Positions 49,968-59,066 of a stretch of DNA of 64,000 nt are shown here, one piece after another. Position numbers and translations under genes: made by a program. The stretch comes from an uncultured Acetatifactor sp. GTDB taxonomy: Bacteria > Bacillota > Clostridia > Lachnospirales > Lachnospiraceae. The notes beneath the pieces were generated by a model, which saw only the letters and a program-made list of their open reading frames with translations, was not told the origin of the DNA and did no database searches. The stretch spans positions 62,001-126,000 of the forward strand of contig CALWSL010000003.1 in assembly GCA_944384205.1 (NCBI GenBank), given 5' to 3'. How positions within the stretch are numbered: the stretch's first letter is position 1; each line of letters begins with the position of its first letter.

Positions 49968-50046
49968 GTATATAAATTTCTCGATGAAATTGCAATAACA
50001 TTTGAGATTTCTGTCAAGAATAAAGCAAAAAGGAGTTGACAGGAAA

Positions 50047-52149
50047 ATGAAAGACAAGATTTTTAGTGTGTTGCAGCGTGTGGGACGAAGCTTTATGCTC
50101 CCTATCGCAATCCTTCCGGTTGCGGGGCTGTTGCTGGGCATTGGAAGTTCCTTTACGAATACAACCACGATTGAAACCTATGGTCTTACCGGTATTTTGG
50201 GGGAAGGAACCATTCTTCACGCGCTGTTGGTTATTATGAATGCGGTGGGAAGCGTTATTTTTGACAATTTACCGTTGCTTTTTGCAGTGGGCGTAGCTAT
50301 CGGCATGGCAAAGAAGGAGAAAGAAGTCTCTGCGTTATCGTCTGTAATTGCTTACTTGGTAATGAATAAGGCAGTCAATGCAATGCTGATTTTAAACGGT
50401 GACATACTGGACAATGGTGATATTGCGGAAAACGTGCTGGAGGGTACCATTACCTCCGCCTGCGGCATTCCGACATTGCAGATGGGTGTTTTCGGAGGTG
50501 TTATTGTAGGACTGGGAGTAGCTGCGCTGCACAACCGATTCTACAAGATACAGCTTCCGAATGCGCTGTCCTTTTTCGGGGGCACCAGATTTGTTCCCAT
50601 TATAGCTACCCTTGTATATATGCTGGTGGGTATTTTGATGTATTTTATCTGGCCCACTGTCCAGAACGGGATTTATGCACTGGGTGGTCTGGTTACAGGA
50701 TCCGGTTATGTGGGAACATTAATTTTCGGATTGATAAAGAGAGCACTGATTCCCTTTGGTCTGCACCATGTATTTTATATGCCGTTCTGGCAGACTGCTG
50801 TGGGTGGAACGATGGAAGTGGCAGGACAGATGATTCAGGGCGGACAGAATATTTTCTTTGCCCAGTTGGCGGATTCTGCTAATATTTCTCATTTCAGTGC
50901 GGACGCCACCAGATATTTCTCCGGTGAGTTTATCTTTATGATTTTTGGTCTGCCTGGAGCAGCGCTGGCGATGTATCGCTGTGCAAAGCCTGAAAAGAAA
51001 AAGACGGCGGGCGGATTGCTGCTGTCCGCGTCTTTGGCATGTATGGCAACCGGAATCACGGAGCCTCTTGAGTTTTCTTTCCTGTTTGTTGCTCCCATGC
51101 TTTTTGTGGTACAGGTGATTTTGGCAGGAAGCGCCTATATGGTCGCCCATATACTGGATATTGCGGTGGGCTTGACCTTTTCCGGCGGATTGCTGGACTT
51201 CTTTTTATTTGGAATTTTGCAGGGCAATGATAAGACAAGCTGGATGCGGGTGATTCCAGCGGGAATCGTTTATTTTTTCCTCTATTACTTTATTTTTAAA
51301 TTCCTGATTTTGAAATTTGACTTAAAAACACCGGGACGGGAGGAGGATGATGCGGAAACAAAGCTTTATACCAAGGCGGATGTGAATGCTCATAAAGAAA
51401 GTCAGAAAGAAGGGGCAGGCACGGAGGATTCTGTCAGTGAGGCTATCACGAGAGGACTTGGCGGCAAAAAAAATATCAGTGATGTGGACTGCTGTGCAAC
51501 AAGACTGCGCTGTACGGTACGGGACGCTTCGTTGGTAAATGACGCAGTGCTTAAGGCAACCGGAGCTTCGGGGGTGATTCACAAAGGAAACGGCGTACAG
51601 GTGGTCTATGGTCCCAACGTGACAGTCATTAAATCCAATCTGGAGGATTATCTTGCGTCCGCACCGGACACCCAACGGAATGTTATCAAATCCGTTACCG
51701 TCTCCAGTCCCGTTACAGGGGTGGCTGCCGACCTTTCCACAGCGCCGGATGAGGCGTTTGCCACAAGGATGATGGGAGACGGCGCCGTGGTAGAGCCGGA
51801 GGACCCCGTTGTCTATGCGCCGGAGGATGGCGAGGTTGCGTTTGTGTTTGATACGAAACATGCCATCGGATTTGTGACGGATTCAGGAATCAGTCTGCTG
51901 ATTCATATGGGAATCGATACGGTGAAATTAAATGGAGAAGGTTTTGAAGCGCTGGTGGAGACCGGGCAGAAAGTGAAAAAAGGTACGCCGATGCTGAAAC
52001 TGGACTTAAATTATATCAAAAAGAACGCGCCTTCTCTTGTGTCTCCCATTTTGTGCACGGAGCTGGAGGACAATCAGAGCATCCGTCTTTTGAAGGAAGG
52101 AAATATTCGTGCGGGAGAGGCGCTTTTTGCAGTCGATATCTGTGAGTAA
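50047..52149 (+). CDS. ptsG: PTS glucose/GlcNAc-type transporter, EIICBA fusion
   Basis: A 700-residue three-domain permease. EIIC at 1-420 has MLPIAILPVAGLLLGIG at the start and ITEPLEFSFLFVAP; EIIB follows with the phospho-Cys483 in DVDCCATRLRC; EIIA at the end has KHAIGF and phospho-His620 in LLIHMGIDTVKLNGEGF. It imports and phosphorylates a hexose, glucose or N-acetylglucosamine; sequence does not choose. I start at the ATG at 50047; 15 codons upstream are open but unlike the family. No antiterminator site is visible. The FAD oxidoreductase begins 14 bp after it. Confidence 0.93.
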   Translation: MKDKIFSVLQRVGRSFMLPIAILPVAGLLLGIGSSFTNTTTIETYGLTGILGEGTILHALLVIMNAVGSVIFDNLPLLFAVGVAIGMAKKEKEVSALSSVIAYLVMNKAVNAMLILNGDILDNGDIAENVLEGTITSACGIPTLQMGVFGGVIVGLGVAALHNRFYKIQLPNALSFFGGTRFVPIIATLVYMLVGILMYFIWPTVQNGIYALGGLVTGSGYVGTLIFGLIKRALIPFGLHHVFYMPFWQTAVGGTMEVAGQMIQGGQNIFFAQLADSANISHFSADATRYFSGEFIFMIFGLPGAALAMYRCAKPEKKKTAGGLLLSASLACMATGITEPLEFSFLFVAPMLFVVQVILAGSAYMVAHILDIAVGLTFSGGLLDFFLFGILQGNDKTSWMRVIPAGIVYFFLYYFIFKFLILKFDLKTPGREEDDAETKLYTKADVNAHKESQKEGAGTEDSVSEAITRGLGGKKNISDVDCCATRLRCTVRDASLVNDAVLKATGASGVIHKGNGVQVVYGPNVTVIKSNLEDYLASAPDTQRNVIKSVTVSSPVTGVAADLSTAPDEAFATRMMGDGAVVEPEDPVVYAPEDGEVAFVFDTKHAIGFVTDSGISLLIHMGIDTVKLNGEGFEALVETGQKVKKGTPMLKLDLNYIKKNAPSLVSPILCTELEDNQSIRLLKEGNIRAGEALFAVDICE

Positions 52150-52163
52150 GGAGGCGCGGACAG

Positions 52164-53432
52164 ATGGAATCATGGGATGTTATAGTTGTGGGGGCAGGCA
52201 TGGCGGGACTGTTGAGTGCTTACTACTTGCAGGAGGCAGGAAAAAAGGTCCTTGTGCTTGAGGCGGACAAAGTGGCTTCCGGTCAGACAGGGAGAACGAC
52301 AGCGAAGATTACAAGTCAGCACGGTTTAAAATACAGCAAACTCATAAAGGCAGTTGGAGCCAGGAAGGCAAAATTATATGCTCAGGCAAATGAGGCGGCA
52401 ATTCGGGAATATGAGAAGCTTATCCGAAAGAACGGAATCGAGTGTCAGTTTGAAAGAGTTCCCGCCTGTTTGTATTCGATGCGGAAGGAGGAAGAGCTGC
52501 GAAAAGAAGCAGAGGCGGCGACAAAACTTGGCATAGATGCTTTTTTTACGAAGCATACAGAGCTGCCCTTTGCTGTTGCGGGAGCGGTTTGCTTTCCAAA
52601 TCAGGCGCAGTTTGAGCCGCTTGCATTTGTAGAAGCGATTGCCGCAAAGCTTACGATAAAAGAGGAAACCAGGGTGCTTACCATTAAGGGGAATCGGGTG
52701 ATTACCAGGGATGGGGAATTTACGGCTTCTGATATTGTAGCAGCTACGCACTATCCTCTTTTAAATGTACCGGGCTTTTATTTTTTGCGCCAGCATCAGG
52801 AGAGAAGCTATGTGCTGGCGCTTTCAGGCTGTGAAAAATTAAGTGAAATGTATTACGGCATCGATAAGGATGGACTTTCCTTCAGACAGATGGGAGATAA
52901 CCTGCTGCTTGGGGGAAGCGGACACCGCACAGGTCAGAGCGGCAAAGAGGCATTTGAAAGACTAAAGGGGGCAGCAAAAACTTACTTTCCCGACTGTCAG
53001 ATAGTAAACCAGTGGGCGGCACAGGATTGTATGCCCCATGATGGAATCCCTTTTATCGGGAAATATTCAATTTTTACACCGAATCTCTATGTGGCGACAG
53101 GATTTCAGAAATGGGGAATGACCTCCTCCATGGTTGCCGCTTTGGTTTTGCGCGATGAAATATGTGGGAACGAAAACGACTATCGGAAGCTGTTCTCTCC
53201 TCAGCGAATGAATATTGGAGCTTCTTTCAAGAATTTGATTTTGGATGTGGGAATCAGTGTAAAAGGACTTGCAAGAGGATGGACCCATACAAAAAAGCGG
53301 CGCTGCCCACACATGGGCTGCGAGCTTGTATGGAACCCCGATGAAAAGAGCTGGGATTGCCCCTGCCACGGTTCCCGGTTTGATGAAAGTGGAGCCCTTT
53401 TGGACAATCCTGCCAAAAGGGATAAATATTAA
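52164..53432 (+). CDS. FAD-dependent oxidoreductase with C-terminal Rieske domain
   Basis: A 422-residue protein. Residues 4-330 are a DAO-type FAD domain (VIVVGAGMAGLLSAYYL, GQTGRTTAKITSQHG). The C-terminal part is a compact Rieske centre: CPHMGCELVW and CPCHGSRFDESGALLDNPA, giving the two Cys-His pairs for a [2Fe-2S] cluster. Relatives (YhfW-like) are some 80 residues longer; here the chain ends soon after the second pair (NPAKRDKY). It probably oxidises a small amine or thiol; the substrate is unknown. It is 14 bp after the PTS gene with AAGGAGGCG in between, so cotranscription is likely. Confidence 0.87.
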   Translation: MESWDVIVVGAGMAGLLSAYYLQEAGKKVLVLEADKVASGQTGRTTAKITSQHGLKYSKLIKAVGARKAKLYAQANEAAIREYEKLIRKNGIECQFERVPACLYSMRKEEELRKEAEAATKLGIDAFFTKHTELPFAVAGAVCFPNQAQFEPLAFVEAIAAKLTIKEETRVLTIKGNRVITRDGEFTASDIVAATHYPLLNVPGFYFLRQHQERSYVLALSGCEKLSEMYYGIDKDGLSFRQMGDNLLLGGSGHRTGQSGKEAFERLKGAAKTYFPDCQIVNQWAAQDCMPHDGIPFIGKYSIFTPNLYVATGFQKWGMTSSMVAALVLRDEICGNENDYRKLFSPQRMNIGASFKNLILDVGISVKGLARGWTHTKKRRCPHMGCELVWNPDEKSWDCPCHGSRFDESGALLDNPAKRDKY

Positions 53433-53447
53433 TAGGTAATTACCTAT
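53432..53447. promoter_or_regulatory. Perfect 16-bp palindrome before the chromate transporter genes
   Basis: ATAGGTAATTACCTAT, starting at the last base of the FAD gene stop codon, 97 bp before the first chr gene. A possible operator, for example for the LysR-type regulator downstream, or simply part of a weak terminator; there is no T-run. Confidence 0.5.
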
Positions 53448-53543
53448 AAGGATTATAAAACTTATGTATTTTACAAATGGATGTCTTTGTGGTAAGGTTT
53501 TGGAAGAAAACAAGAGGATAAAACCTGAAACCGGAGGATTATT

Positions 53544-54119
53544 ATGAAAAAAGACTATAGCAAGCTGTGGACACTGTTTCGATCCATGTTCGTGTTAAGC
53601 GCCTGTACCTTTGGAGGCGGCTTTGTGATTGTGTCCCTGATGAAGAAAAAATTTGTGGAGGAATTAAAGTGGCTGGACGAGGATGAAATGTTGGATGTGA
53701 CGGCAATTACCCAGTCAGCGCCGGGTCCTTTGCCGGTCAATGCTTCTGTCATTATCGGCTATCGGATGGCGGGCGTGGTGGGCTCCCTGACCGCTATTTT
53801 GGGGACAATCCTGCCGCCCATGATAATTATTTCGATTATCTCCTTATTTTATGAACAATTCCGCACCAATCCCTACATTGCCACTGCGCTGCAGGTCATG
53901 AGGGCGGGCGTTGCGGCAGTTATTTTTGATGTAGTTATCAATCTGGCGGGAAACGTATTAAAGACTAAGAGAGTTCTGTATATTTCCATGATGGTGCTTG
54001 CCTTTATCGCAACGTATTTTTTGGATGTCAGTGCAATGCTTGTGATTTTGACCTGTCTGGGTATCGGATTTCTTGATCTTGCCGTGACATTGTACAAAAA
54101 GAAAAAGGGGGAAGCCTGA
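53544..54119 (+). CDS. Chromate transporter subunit, first half
   Basis: A 191-residue membrane protein, one CHR domain with about six helices. It has FVLSACTFGGGFVIVSLMKKKFVEELKWL and the motif ITQSAPGPLPVNASVIIGYRMAG (AQxxPGP-type). Paired short CHR proteins form a heterodimer that moves chromate or, more likely in this setting, another oxyanion such as sulfate. GGAGGAT precedes the ATG. Its TGA abuts the ATG of the next gene, so they are coupled. Confidence 0.9.
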   Translation: MKKDYSKLWTLFRSMFVLSACTFGGGFVIVSLMKKKFVEELKWLDEDEMLDVTAITQSAPGPLPVNASVIIGYRMAGVVGSLTAILGTILPPMIIISIISLFYEQFRTNPYIATALQVMRAGVAAVIFDVVINLAGNVLKTKRVLYISMMVLAFIATYFLDVSAMLVILTCLGIGFLDLAVTLYKKKKGEA

Positions 54120-54692
54120 ATGCTGTTATTAAAATTATTCTTTTCATTTATCCAGATAGGTCTGTTCAGTGTGGGCGGCGGTTACGCAGCTATCCCGTTG
54201 ATTCAGGAGCAGATTGTAAATATTCATGGTCTGATGACGCTGGAGGAGTTTTCGGATTTGATTACGGTAGCGGAAATGACCCCCGGACCGATTTCCATTA
54301 ACTCTGCAACCTTTGTGGGAATGCGGCTTGCAGGAATTCCGGGCGTATTGCTCTGTTCCATAGGCTGTATTATTCCCTCCTTTTGTATCTGCCTTACGCT
54401 GGCACATTTCTATTATAAATACCGTACTGTAAGCGGCGTACAGGTGGTGCTGGGTTCCTTAAGACCTGCCGTGGTAGCTCTGATTGCTTCCGCAGGCGCT
54501 TCCATTCTGATGCTGGGATTATTTCAGGCAGAGTTACAGGAAGTGGTTTTAGGCAATATCAGACTTGTAGAGCTGGGAATTTTTGTGGTAGCATTATTTA
54601 TATTGAGAAAATTTAAGGTCAGCGCCATCTCCATTATTTTGGGAAGCGGCGTAGTGGGAACCGTTATTTATGCCCTGACGGGAGCTGTCTAA
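54120..54692 (+). CDS. Chromate transporter subunit, second half
   Basis: A 190-residue CHR-domain protein with SVGGGYAAIPLIQEQ and the signature VAEMTPGPISINSATFVGMR. The topology should be opposite to its partner. It starts directly after the TGA of the first subunit, with AAAAAGGGGG in the end of that gene as ribosome binding site. The LysR-type gene starts 12 bp after its stop, so the three genes form one unit. Confidence 0.9.
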   Translation: MLLLKLFFSFIQIGLFSVGGGYAAIPLIQEQIVNIHGLMTLEEFSDLITVAEMTPGPISINSATFVGMRLAGIPGVLLCSIGCIIPSFCICLTLAHFYYKYRTVSGVQVVLGSLRPAVVALIASAGASILMLGLFQAELQEVVLGNIRLVELGIFVVALFILRKFKVSAISIILGSGVVGTVIYALTGAV

Positions 54693-54704
54693 GGAGAGGT
54701 GGGT

Positions 54705-55589
54705 ATGACGATACGACATCTGAAAATATTTACTGCGGTTGTTGATGCGGGCGGTATGAGTGCGGCGGCAAAGCTGCTGCATATTTCTCAGCCCACGGTT
54801 AGTCAGGCAGTCTCGGAATTGGAAAAAAATTATGGAGTGAAGCTGTTTGAAAGGCTTTCGCAAAAAATATATCTGACGAAGGAAGGAGAGCTTATGCTCT
54901 CTTTTTCCCGTCATATTCTGGATTCCTTCGAGCAGATGGAGGAGGCTATGGGTCAGGTTGCAGAACGTCCCAATCTTCGTGTGGGATGCAGTGTGTCGGT
55001 GGGAACCTGTATGATTAATGATATTCTGGATAAGGCAAAGGAGCGGATGCCGGAGTGCTTTATCAGTGTGGTGGTTGCCAATTCCTCCGATATTGAGCGG
55101 GCGATATTGAACAATGAAGTGGATTTGGGCATTGTGGAAGGCATATTAAAGAGTCCGGATCTGGCGGTTACTCCGGTCTGTGAGGATGAGCTTGTGCTGG
55201 TATGCGGCAGACAGCATCCGCTTGCCGGGAAGGAACTGATTACACTTGATATGCTGGAGGGAGAGCATTACATAAGCAGGGAGAGCGGCAGTACAGAGAG
55301 GAATCAGTTGGAGAAGATATTCGAGGATTATGGACTGCATTTGAAAAGAACCTTTTGCAGTACGAACACAGAGGCAATCAAAAATGCCGTTATCTGTGGG
55401 CGGGGAATTGCAATCATGTCCAGAAGACTTGTGGAGAAAGAGTGCATGGAGGGCAGTATGGTGGTGTTACCGCTTGAGGGTCCGGCTGTAAAAAGAAAGA
55501 TTCATTTTGCCGTTCACAAAAACAAATATTTATCAGCAAATATTAAGGTGATGCAGGAAATTTTGGAACAAGACAGGGACATCCTTTGA
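54705..55589 (+). CDS. LysR-type transcriptional regulator
   Basis: A 294-residue regulator. N-terminal winged helix: MTIRHLKIFTAVVDAGGMSAAAKLLHISQPTVSQAV (core SAAAKLLHISQPTVS). The C-terminal substrate-binding domain has LRVGCSVSVGTCMINDIL and HPLAGKELITLDML. It resembles the CysL/CbbR branch. It follows the chromate transporter pair in the same direction, rather than divergently, and may control it. The ATG at 54705 has AGGAGAGG 6 nt upstream. Confidence 0.92.
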   Translation: MTIRHLKIFTAVVDAGGMSAAAKLLHISQPTVSQAVSELEKNYGVKLFERLSQKIYLTKEGELMLSFSRHILDSFEQMEEAMGQVAERPNLRVGCSVSVGTCMINDILDKAKERMPECFISVVVANSSDIERAILNNEVDLGIVEGILKSPDLAVTPVCEDELVLVCGRQHPLAGKELITLDMLEGEHYISRESGSTERNQLEKIFEDYGLHLKRTFCSTNTEAIKNAVICGRGIAIMSRRLVEKECMEGSMVVLPLEGPAVKRKIHFAVHKNKYLSANIKVMQEILEQDRDIL

Positions 55590-55595
55590 AAGCGG

Positions 55596-55624
55596 TTGAA
55601 TATATTCGGTGAAATGTTTATAAT
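55596..55624 (+). promoter_or_regulatory. Promoter of the glycosyltransferase-MarR gene
   Basis: TTGAAT (55596-55601) and consensus TATAAT (55619-55624), 17 bp apart, 40 bp before the start codon. Confidence 0.7.
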
Positions 55625-55664
55625 AGTAAGGTAAAATTAATGCCGCGGAGAGAGGAGTAAGAAA

Positions 55665-56984
55665 ATGAACCCAGTGGTCAGTATTATTGTGCCTGTATAC
55701 AATGCCGAAAAATATCTGAAAAGATGCGTGGACAGTATACTGAATCAGGAGTATAGAGATTTTGAACTGCTTTTGGCGGATGATGGGAGCACGGACTCCT
55801 CAGGCGCTATCTGTGATGAGTATGCAGGGCAGGACAGCAGAGTACATGTGATTCATAAGGAAAATACCGGTGTTTCAGACTCACGGAATGTCTGTATCGA
55901 TATGGCGAGGGGAACGTATCTGCAGTTTCTTGACAGTGACGATTGGATTACCCCGGATGCCACAAGGCTTTTTGTCCGGATGGCAACAGAGTATGACTGT
56001 GATATGGTTATCTCGGATTTCTATCGTGTGGTGGGAGAAAGAGTTTCCCATAAGGGAGATATTGAAGAGGACGGTGTGCTTACAAGGGAAGAATTTGCGG
56101 CGCATATGATGGAGAATCCGGCTGATTTTTATTACGGTGTTATCTGGAACAAGCTGTATCGCAGGGACATTATCGAAAAATATCATTTGCGCATGGATGC
56201 CGATATCAGCTGGTGTGAGGATTTCATGTTTAATCTGGAATACATTCTCCATGCGGAAAGTTTTTATGTGTTGAATACTCCTATTTACTATTATGTAAAA
56301 ACGAAAGGCTCGCTGGTGAGTCAGGGAGCAGGCATTACAAAGACGATTAAAATGAAGCTGATGGTTTTTGAAGTGTATAACAATTTCTATAAGCATGTAC
56401 TGGATGAAGAGGATTATGAGAAAAAAAGACTTCAGGTTTATCGTTTTCTCATTGATGCTGCCGGGGATGGTACGGTGCGTCCATGGATTTTGCCGGGAGA
56501 TAAGAAGCTGGGCGATGAGCGGGGCAGCGTTCTGGCTGAGGCTGTGGCGGAGGACGGTATTCTGACAGAGGCGTACCGAAACCGCAAGCTGTTGGAATAC
56601 TATATGGAGCCGGTGGCGCTGAAAAATGATTTGACATTGACGGAAGTAAAGCTTCTGTTATATATCGGACAGAACAGGAAGGTGCAGAACCGTAAGGAAT
56701 TAAGTGATTTTACAAACATGACAAAAAGTAAGCTTAACGCAGCTATACAGCATCTGGTTTCAAAAGGCTATATCAAGGTAGAAGAAAACAGAAGCAGAAA
56801 AGCGAAAGAGCAGTTTTTAAGGATTAATCTGCTTCCCGCTTCGGATGCAATTCTTAAGGATTTGGAAATGGTACAGAGAGATTATGACAATACCAGATTT
56901 GAAGGCTTTTGTGAAGAAGAAGTGGAACAGTATGCGAGGCTGACCGAGAAGATGAAAGAAAATATACAGAGAGTTTTGACCTGA
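55665..56984 (+). CDS. GT2 glycosyltransferase fused to a MarR-type winged-helix domain
   Basis: A 439-residue protein. Residues 1-230 are a GT-A family 2 domain: VSIIVPVYNAEKYLKRCVDS, ADDGSTDSSG and the metal site FLDSDDW at about 89. From about 310 to the end the sequence is a MarR-like domain: LTLTEVKLLLYIGQNRKVQN, ELSDFTNMTKSKLNAAIQHL as recognition region, YIKVEENRSRKAKEQFL as wing, and a final dimer helix FCEEEVEQYARLTEKMKENI. No stop or good internal start separates them. GGAG precedes the ATG. What a DNA-binding domain does on a glycosyltransferase is unknown; self-regulation is one idea. Confidence 0.88.
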   Translation: MNPVVSIIVPVYNAEKYLKRCVDSILNQEYRDFELLLADDGSTDSSGAICDEYAGQDSRVHVIHKENTGVSDSRNVCIDMARGTYLQFLDSDDWITPDATRLFVRMATEYDCDMVISDFYRVVGERVSHKGDIEEDGVLTREEFAAHMMENPADFYYGVIWNKLYRRDIIEKYHLRMDADISWCEDFMFNLEYILHAESFYVLNTPIYYYVKTKGSLVSQGAGITKTIKMKLMVFEVYNNFYKHVLDEEDYEKKRLQVYRFLIDAAGDGTVRPWILPGDKKLGDERGSVLAEAVAEDGILTEAYRNRKLLEYYMEPVALKNDLTLTEVKLLLYIGQNRKVQNRKELSDFTNMTKSKLNAAIQHLVSKGYIKVEENRSRKAKEQFLRINLLPASDAILKDLEMVQRDYDNTRFEGFCEEEVEQYARLTEKMKENIQRVLT

Positions 56985-57056
56985 TATGGTTGCCTGCCGG
57001 GTAAAAATCTGATATGGTAGAAGAGACAGAGAAAGAGCGGAAAGGAGTATAGAAAA

Positions 57057-57494
57057 ATGGAACTGGAACAATTAAGAAGTGATATGATACGCGCCATGAA
57101 GGACAGGGATAAGGAGCGCAAGGATTCCATATCCTCTTTGGTGTCGGCAGTAAAGAAAGCTGCGATTGATGAAGGCTGCAGAGAGGATGTGCCGTCTGAG
57201 CTGGTGGACAGGGTAATCCTGAAAGAATTAAAGACGGTAAAAGAGCAGATTGATACATGCCCTGCGGATCGTGAGGATTTAAGGGAGCAATATCAGAGAC
57301 GTTATGATGTGATTGCATCTTATGCACCGCAAATGATGTCAGCTGACGAGGTGAAAGTATTTATCGAAAACAATTTTGCGGAAATTGTTGCTACCAAAAA
57401 TAAAGGAATGATTATGAAGAATGTCATGGGACAGCTCAAAGGAAAGGCTGATGGTAAGGTTATTAATGAAGTGGTAGCGGAACTTTGTAAATAA
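57057..57494 (+). CDS. GatB/YqeY domain protein
   Basis: A 145-residue helical protein of the YqeY family, related to the tail domain of the amidotransferase subunit GatB. It reads LEQLRSDMIRAMKDRDKERKD at the start and TKNKGMIMKNVMGQLKGKADGKVIN at the end (core MKNVMGQLKGKADGKV). It may bind tRNA; the role is not established. GGAAAGGAG precedes the ATG. Confidence 0.94.
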   Translation: MELEQLRSDMIRAMKDRDKERKDSISSLVSAVKKAAIDEGCREDVPSELVDRVILKELKTVKEQIDTCPADREDLREQYQRRYDVIASYAPQMMSADEVKVFIENNFAEIVATKNKGMIMKNVMGQLKGKADGKVINEVVAELCK

Positions 57495-57522
57495 TCAATA
57501 TATATTGTTAATAATTTGTTTG

Positions 57523-57552
57523 TTGACAAGATTTATCAGAAAATAATATAAT
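57523..57552 (+). promoter_or_regulatory. Citrate synthase promoter
   Basis: Consensus TTGACA (57523-57528) and TATAAT (57547-57552), spacer 18 bp, 57 bp before the start codon. This is the best sigma-A match in the window. Confidence 0.75.
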
Positions 57553-57609
57553 TATTACATAGTTTATCGATTAGTATCGAAATCATGAAAAAGGAGGACT
57601 GGATATAGG

Positions 57610-58959
57610 GTGAGGAAAAATGATAGTTATTTGGCTGAATATGCAGAATTGTGCAGAGAGGCTGACAAGGTGGACTTGCAGCTTTTTGATGAATATGGAG
57701 TACAGAGAGGTCTGCGAGATAAAAATGGCAACGGCGTACTTGCAGGTCTGACAAATATTTCAAGAATAGAATCCTTTAAGATGCAGAATGGTCAGAAGGT
57801 TCCCTGTGAAGGAAAGCTCTGGTATCGGGGCTATGACTGTATTGAACTGGTTAAAGGGTTCAAAAATAAAAGATATGGTTTTGAAGAGGTGGCATATCTG
57901 GTATTATTTGGTACACTGCCGACAGAGACAGAATTAAAGCAGTTTCGGGAGATTCTTGCAGCGAACAGAACTTTGCCCACCAACTTTACAAGAGATGTTA
58001 TTATGAAGGCGCCCAGCAGTGATATTATGAATTCGTTGACAAAAAGCGTGCTGACACTTGCGTCTTACGATAAAAATTGCAGTGATACATCTATTGAAAA
58101 TGTACTGCGTCAGTGTATCGGATTAATTAGCGTATTTCCAATGCTTGCTGTATATGCTTATCACGCATATAATCACTATACGAATGATGAAAGTATGTAT
58201 ATTCATCGTCCACAGAAGAAACTTTCCACGGCAGAAAATTTACTGATGATGCTTCGACCTGACAGACAGTATACAGAGTTGGAGGCGAAGGTGCTTGACA
58301 TCGCGCTGGTGCTTCATATGGAGCATGGCGGCGGAAATAATTCTACCTTTACTACGAGAGTGGTCACATCATCAGGATCTGATACCTATTCGGTAATAGC
58401 GGCAGCGCTTTCTTCTTTGAAAGGTCCCAAGCATGGCGGAGCTAATATTAAGGTTGTGGAAATGATGCGTGATATTGAAGCGAACGTGTCTGACTGGGAG
58501 GATGAGGACGCAGTAAGAGATTATCTGCAGAAGATTTTGAATAAGGAAGCTTTTGACAGAAAAGGTCTGATTTATGGCATGGGTCATGCTGTTTATTCGC
58601 TGTCTGATCCCAGAGCACAGGTGTTTAAGGGCTTTGTAAAACAGCTCGCCACTGCCAAAGGAAGAGATAAGGATTTTGCATTGTATTCCATGATTGAGAG
58701 ACTTGCTCCTGAGGTAATCTCACGGAAATCGAGAATTTACAAGGGTGTCAGTGCAAATGTGGATTTCTATAGCGGTTTTGTTTACAGTATGTTGGAGATT
58801 CCTTTGGAAATGTACACACCTATTTTTGCGATAGCCAGAATTGTGGGCTGGAGTGCACATAGAATTGAAGAACTGATTAATATGGATAAGATTATTCGTC
58901 CTGCTTATAAGAGCGTTATGCAGGAGAGAGAGTATCTGGATTTGGAAGACAGAACGTAA
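57610..58959 (+). CDS. Citrate synthase
   Basis: A 449-residue Si-type citrate synthase that condenses oxaloacetate and acetyl-CoA. Motifs: RGLRDKNGNGVLAGLTNIS near the start, LHMEHGGGNNSTFTTR with an active-site His, LKGPKHGGANIKV with the second His, and SRKSRIYKGVSANVDFYSG with the catalytic Asp. In fermenting clostridia it feeds 2-oxoglutarate for glutamate and hence arginine. The start is a GTG at 57610; GGAGG lies about 12 nt upstream, a little far. The N-terminal extension of about 30 residues is typical of this group. Confidence 0.94.
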   Translation: MRKNDSYLAEYAELCREADKVDLQLFDEYGVQRGLRDKNGNGVLAGLTNISRIESFKMQNGQKVPCEGKLWYRGYDCIELVKGFKNKRYGFEEVAYLVLFGTLPTETELKQFREILAANRTLPTNFTRDVIMKAPSSDIMNSLTKSVLTLASYDKNCSDTSIENVLRQCIGLISVFPMLAVYAYHAYNHYTNDESMYIHRPQKKLSTAENLLMMLRPDRQYTELEAKVLDIALVLHMEHGGGNNSTFTTRVVTSSGSDTYSVIAAALSSLKGPKHGGANIKVVEMMRDIEANVSDWEDEDAVRDYLQKILNKEAFDRKGLIYGMGHAVYSLSDPRAQVFKGFVKQLATAKGRDKDFALYSMIERLAPEVISRKSRIYKGVSANVDFYSGFVYSMLEIPLEMYTPIFAIARIVGWSAHRIEELINMDKIIRPAYKSVMQEREYLDLEDRT

Positions 58960-59005
58960 TATTGTCATATTACGAATTGAATAAATAGGAAACAATGATG
59001 ATAAA

Positions 59006-59038
59006 AGCCGGGACATTTGTATTTGTCCCGGCTCTTTT
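59006..59038. terminator. Bidirectional terminator between citrate synthase and the chemoreceptor
   Basis: AGCCGGGACA (59006-59015) pairs perfectly with TGTCCCGGCT (59024-59033), loop 8 nt, with CTTTT on the plus strand and TTTTAT on the minus strand. It serves both convergent genes. Confidence 0.88.
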
Positions 59039-59066
59039 GGCGTTTCCAAGAAAGTTGTCTTGGAAG

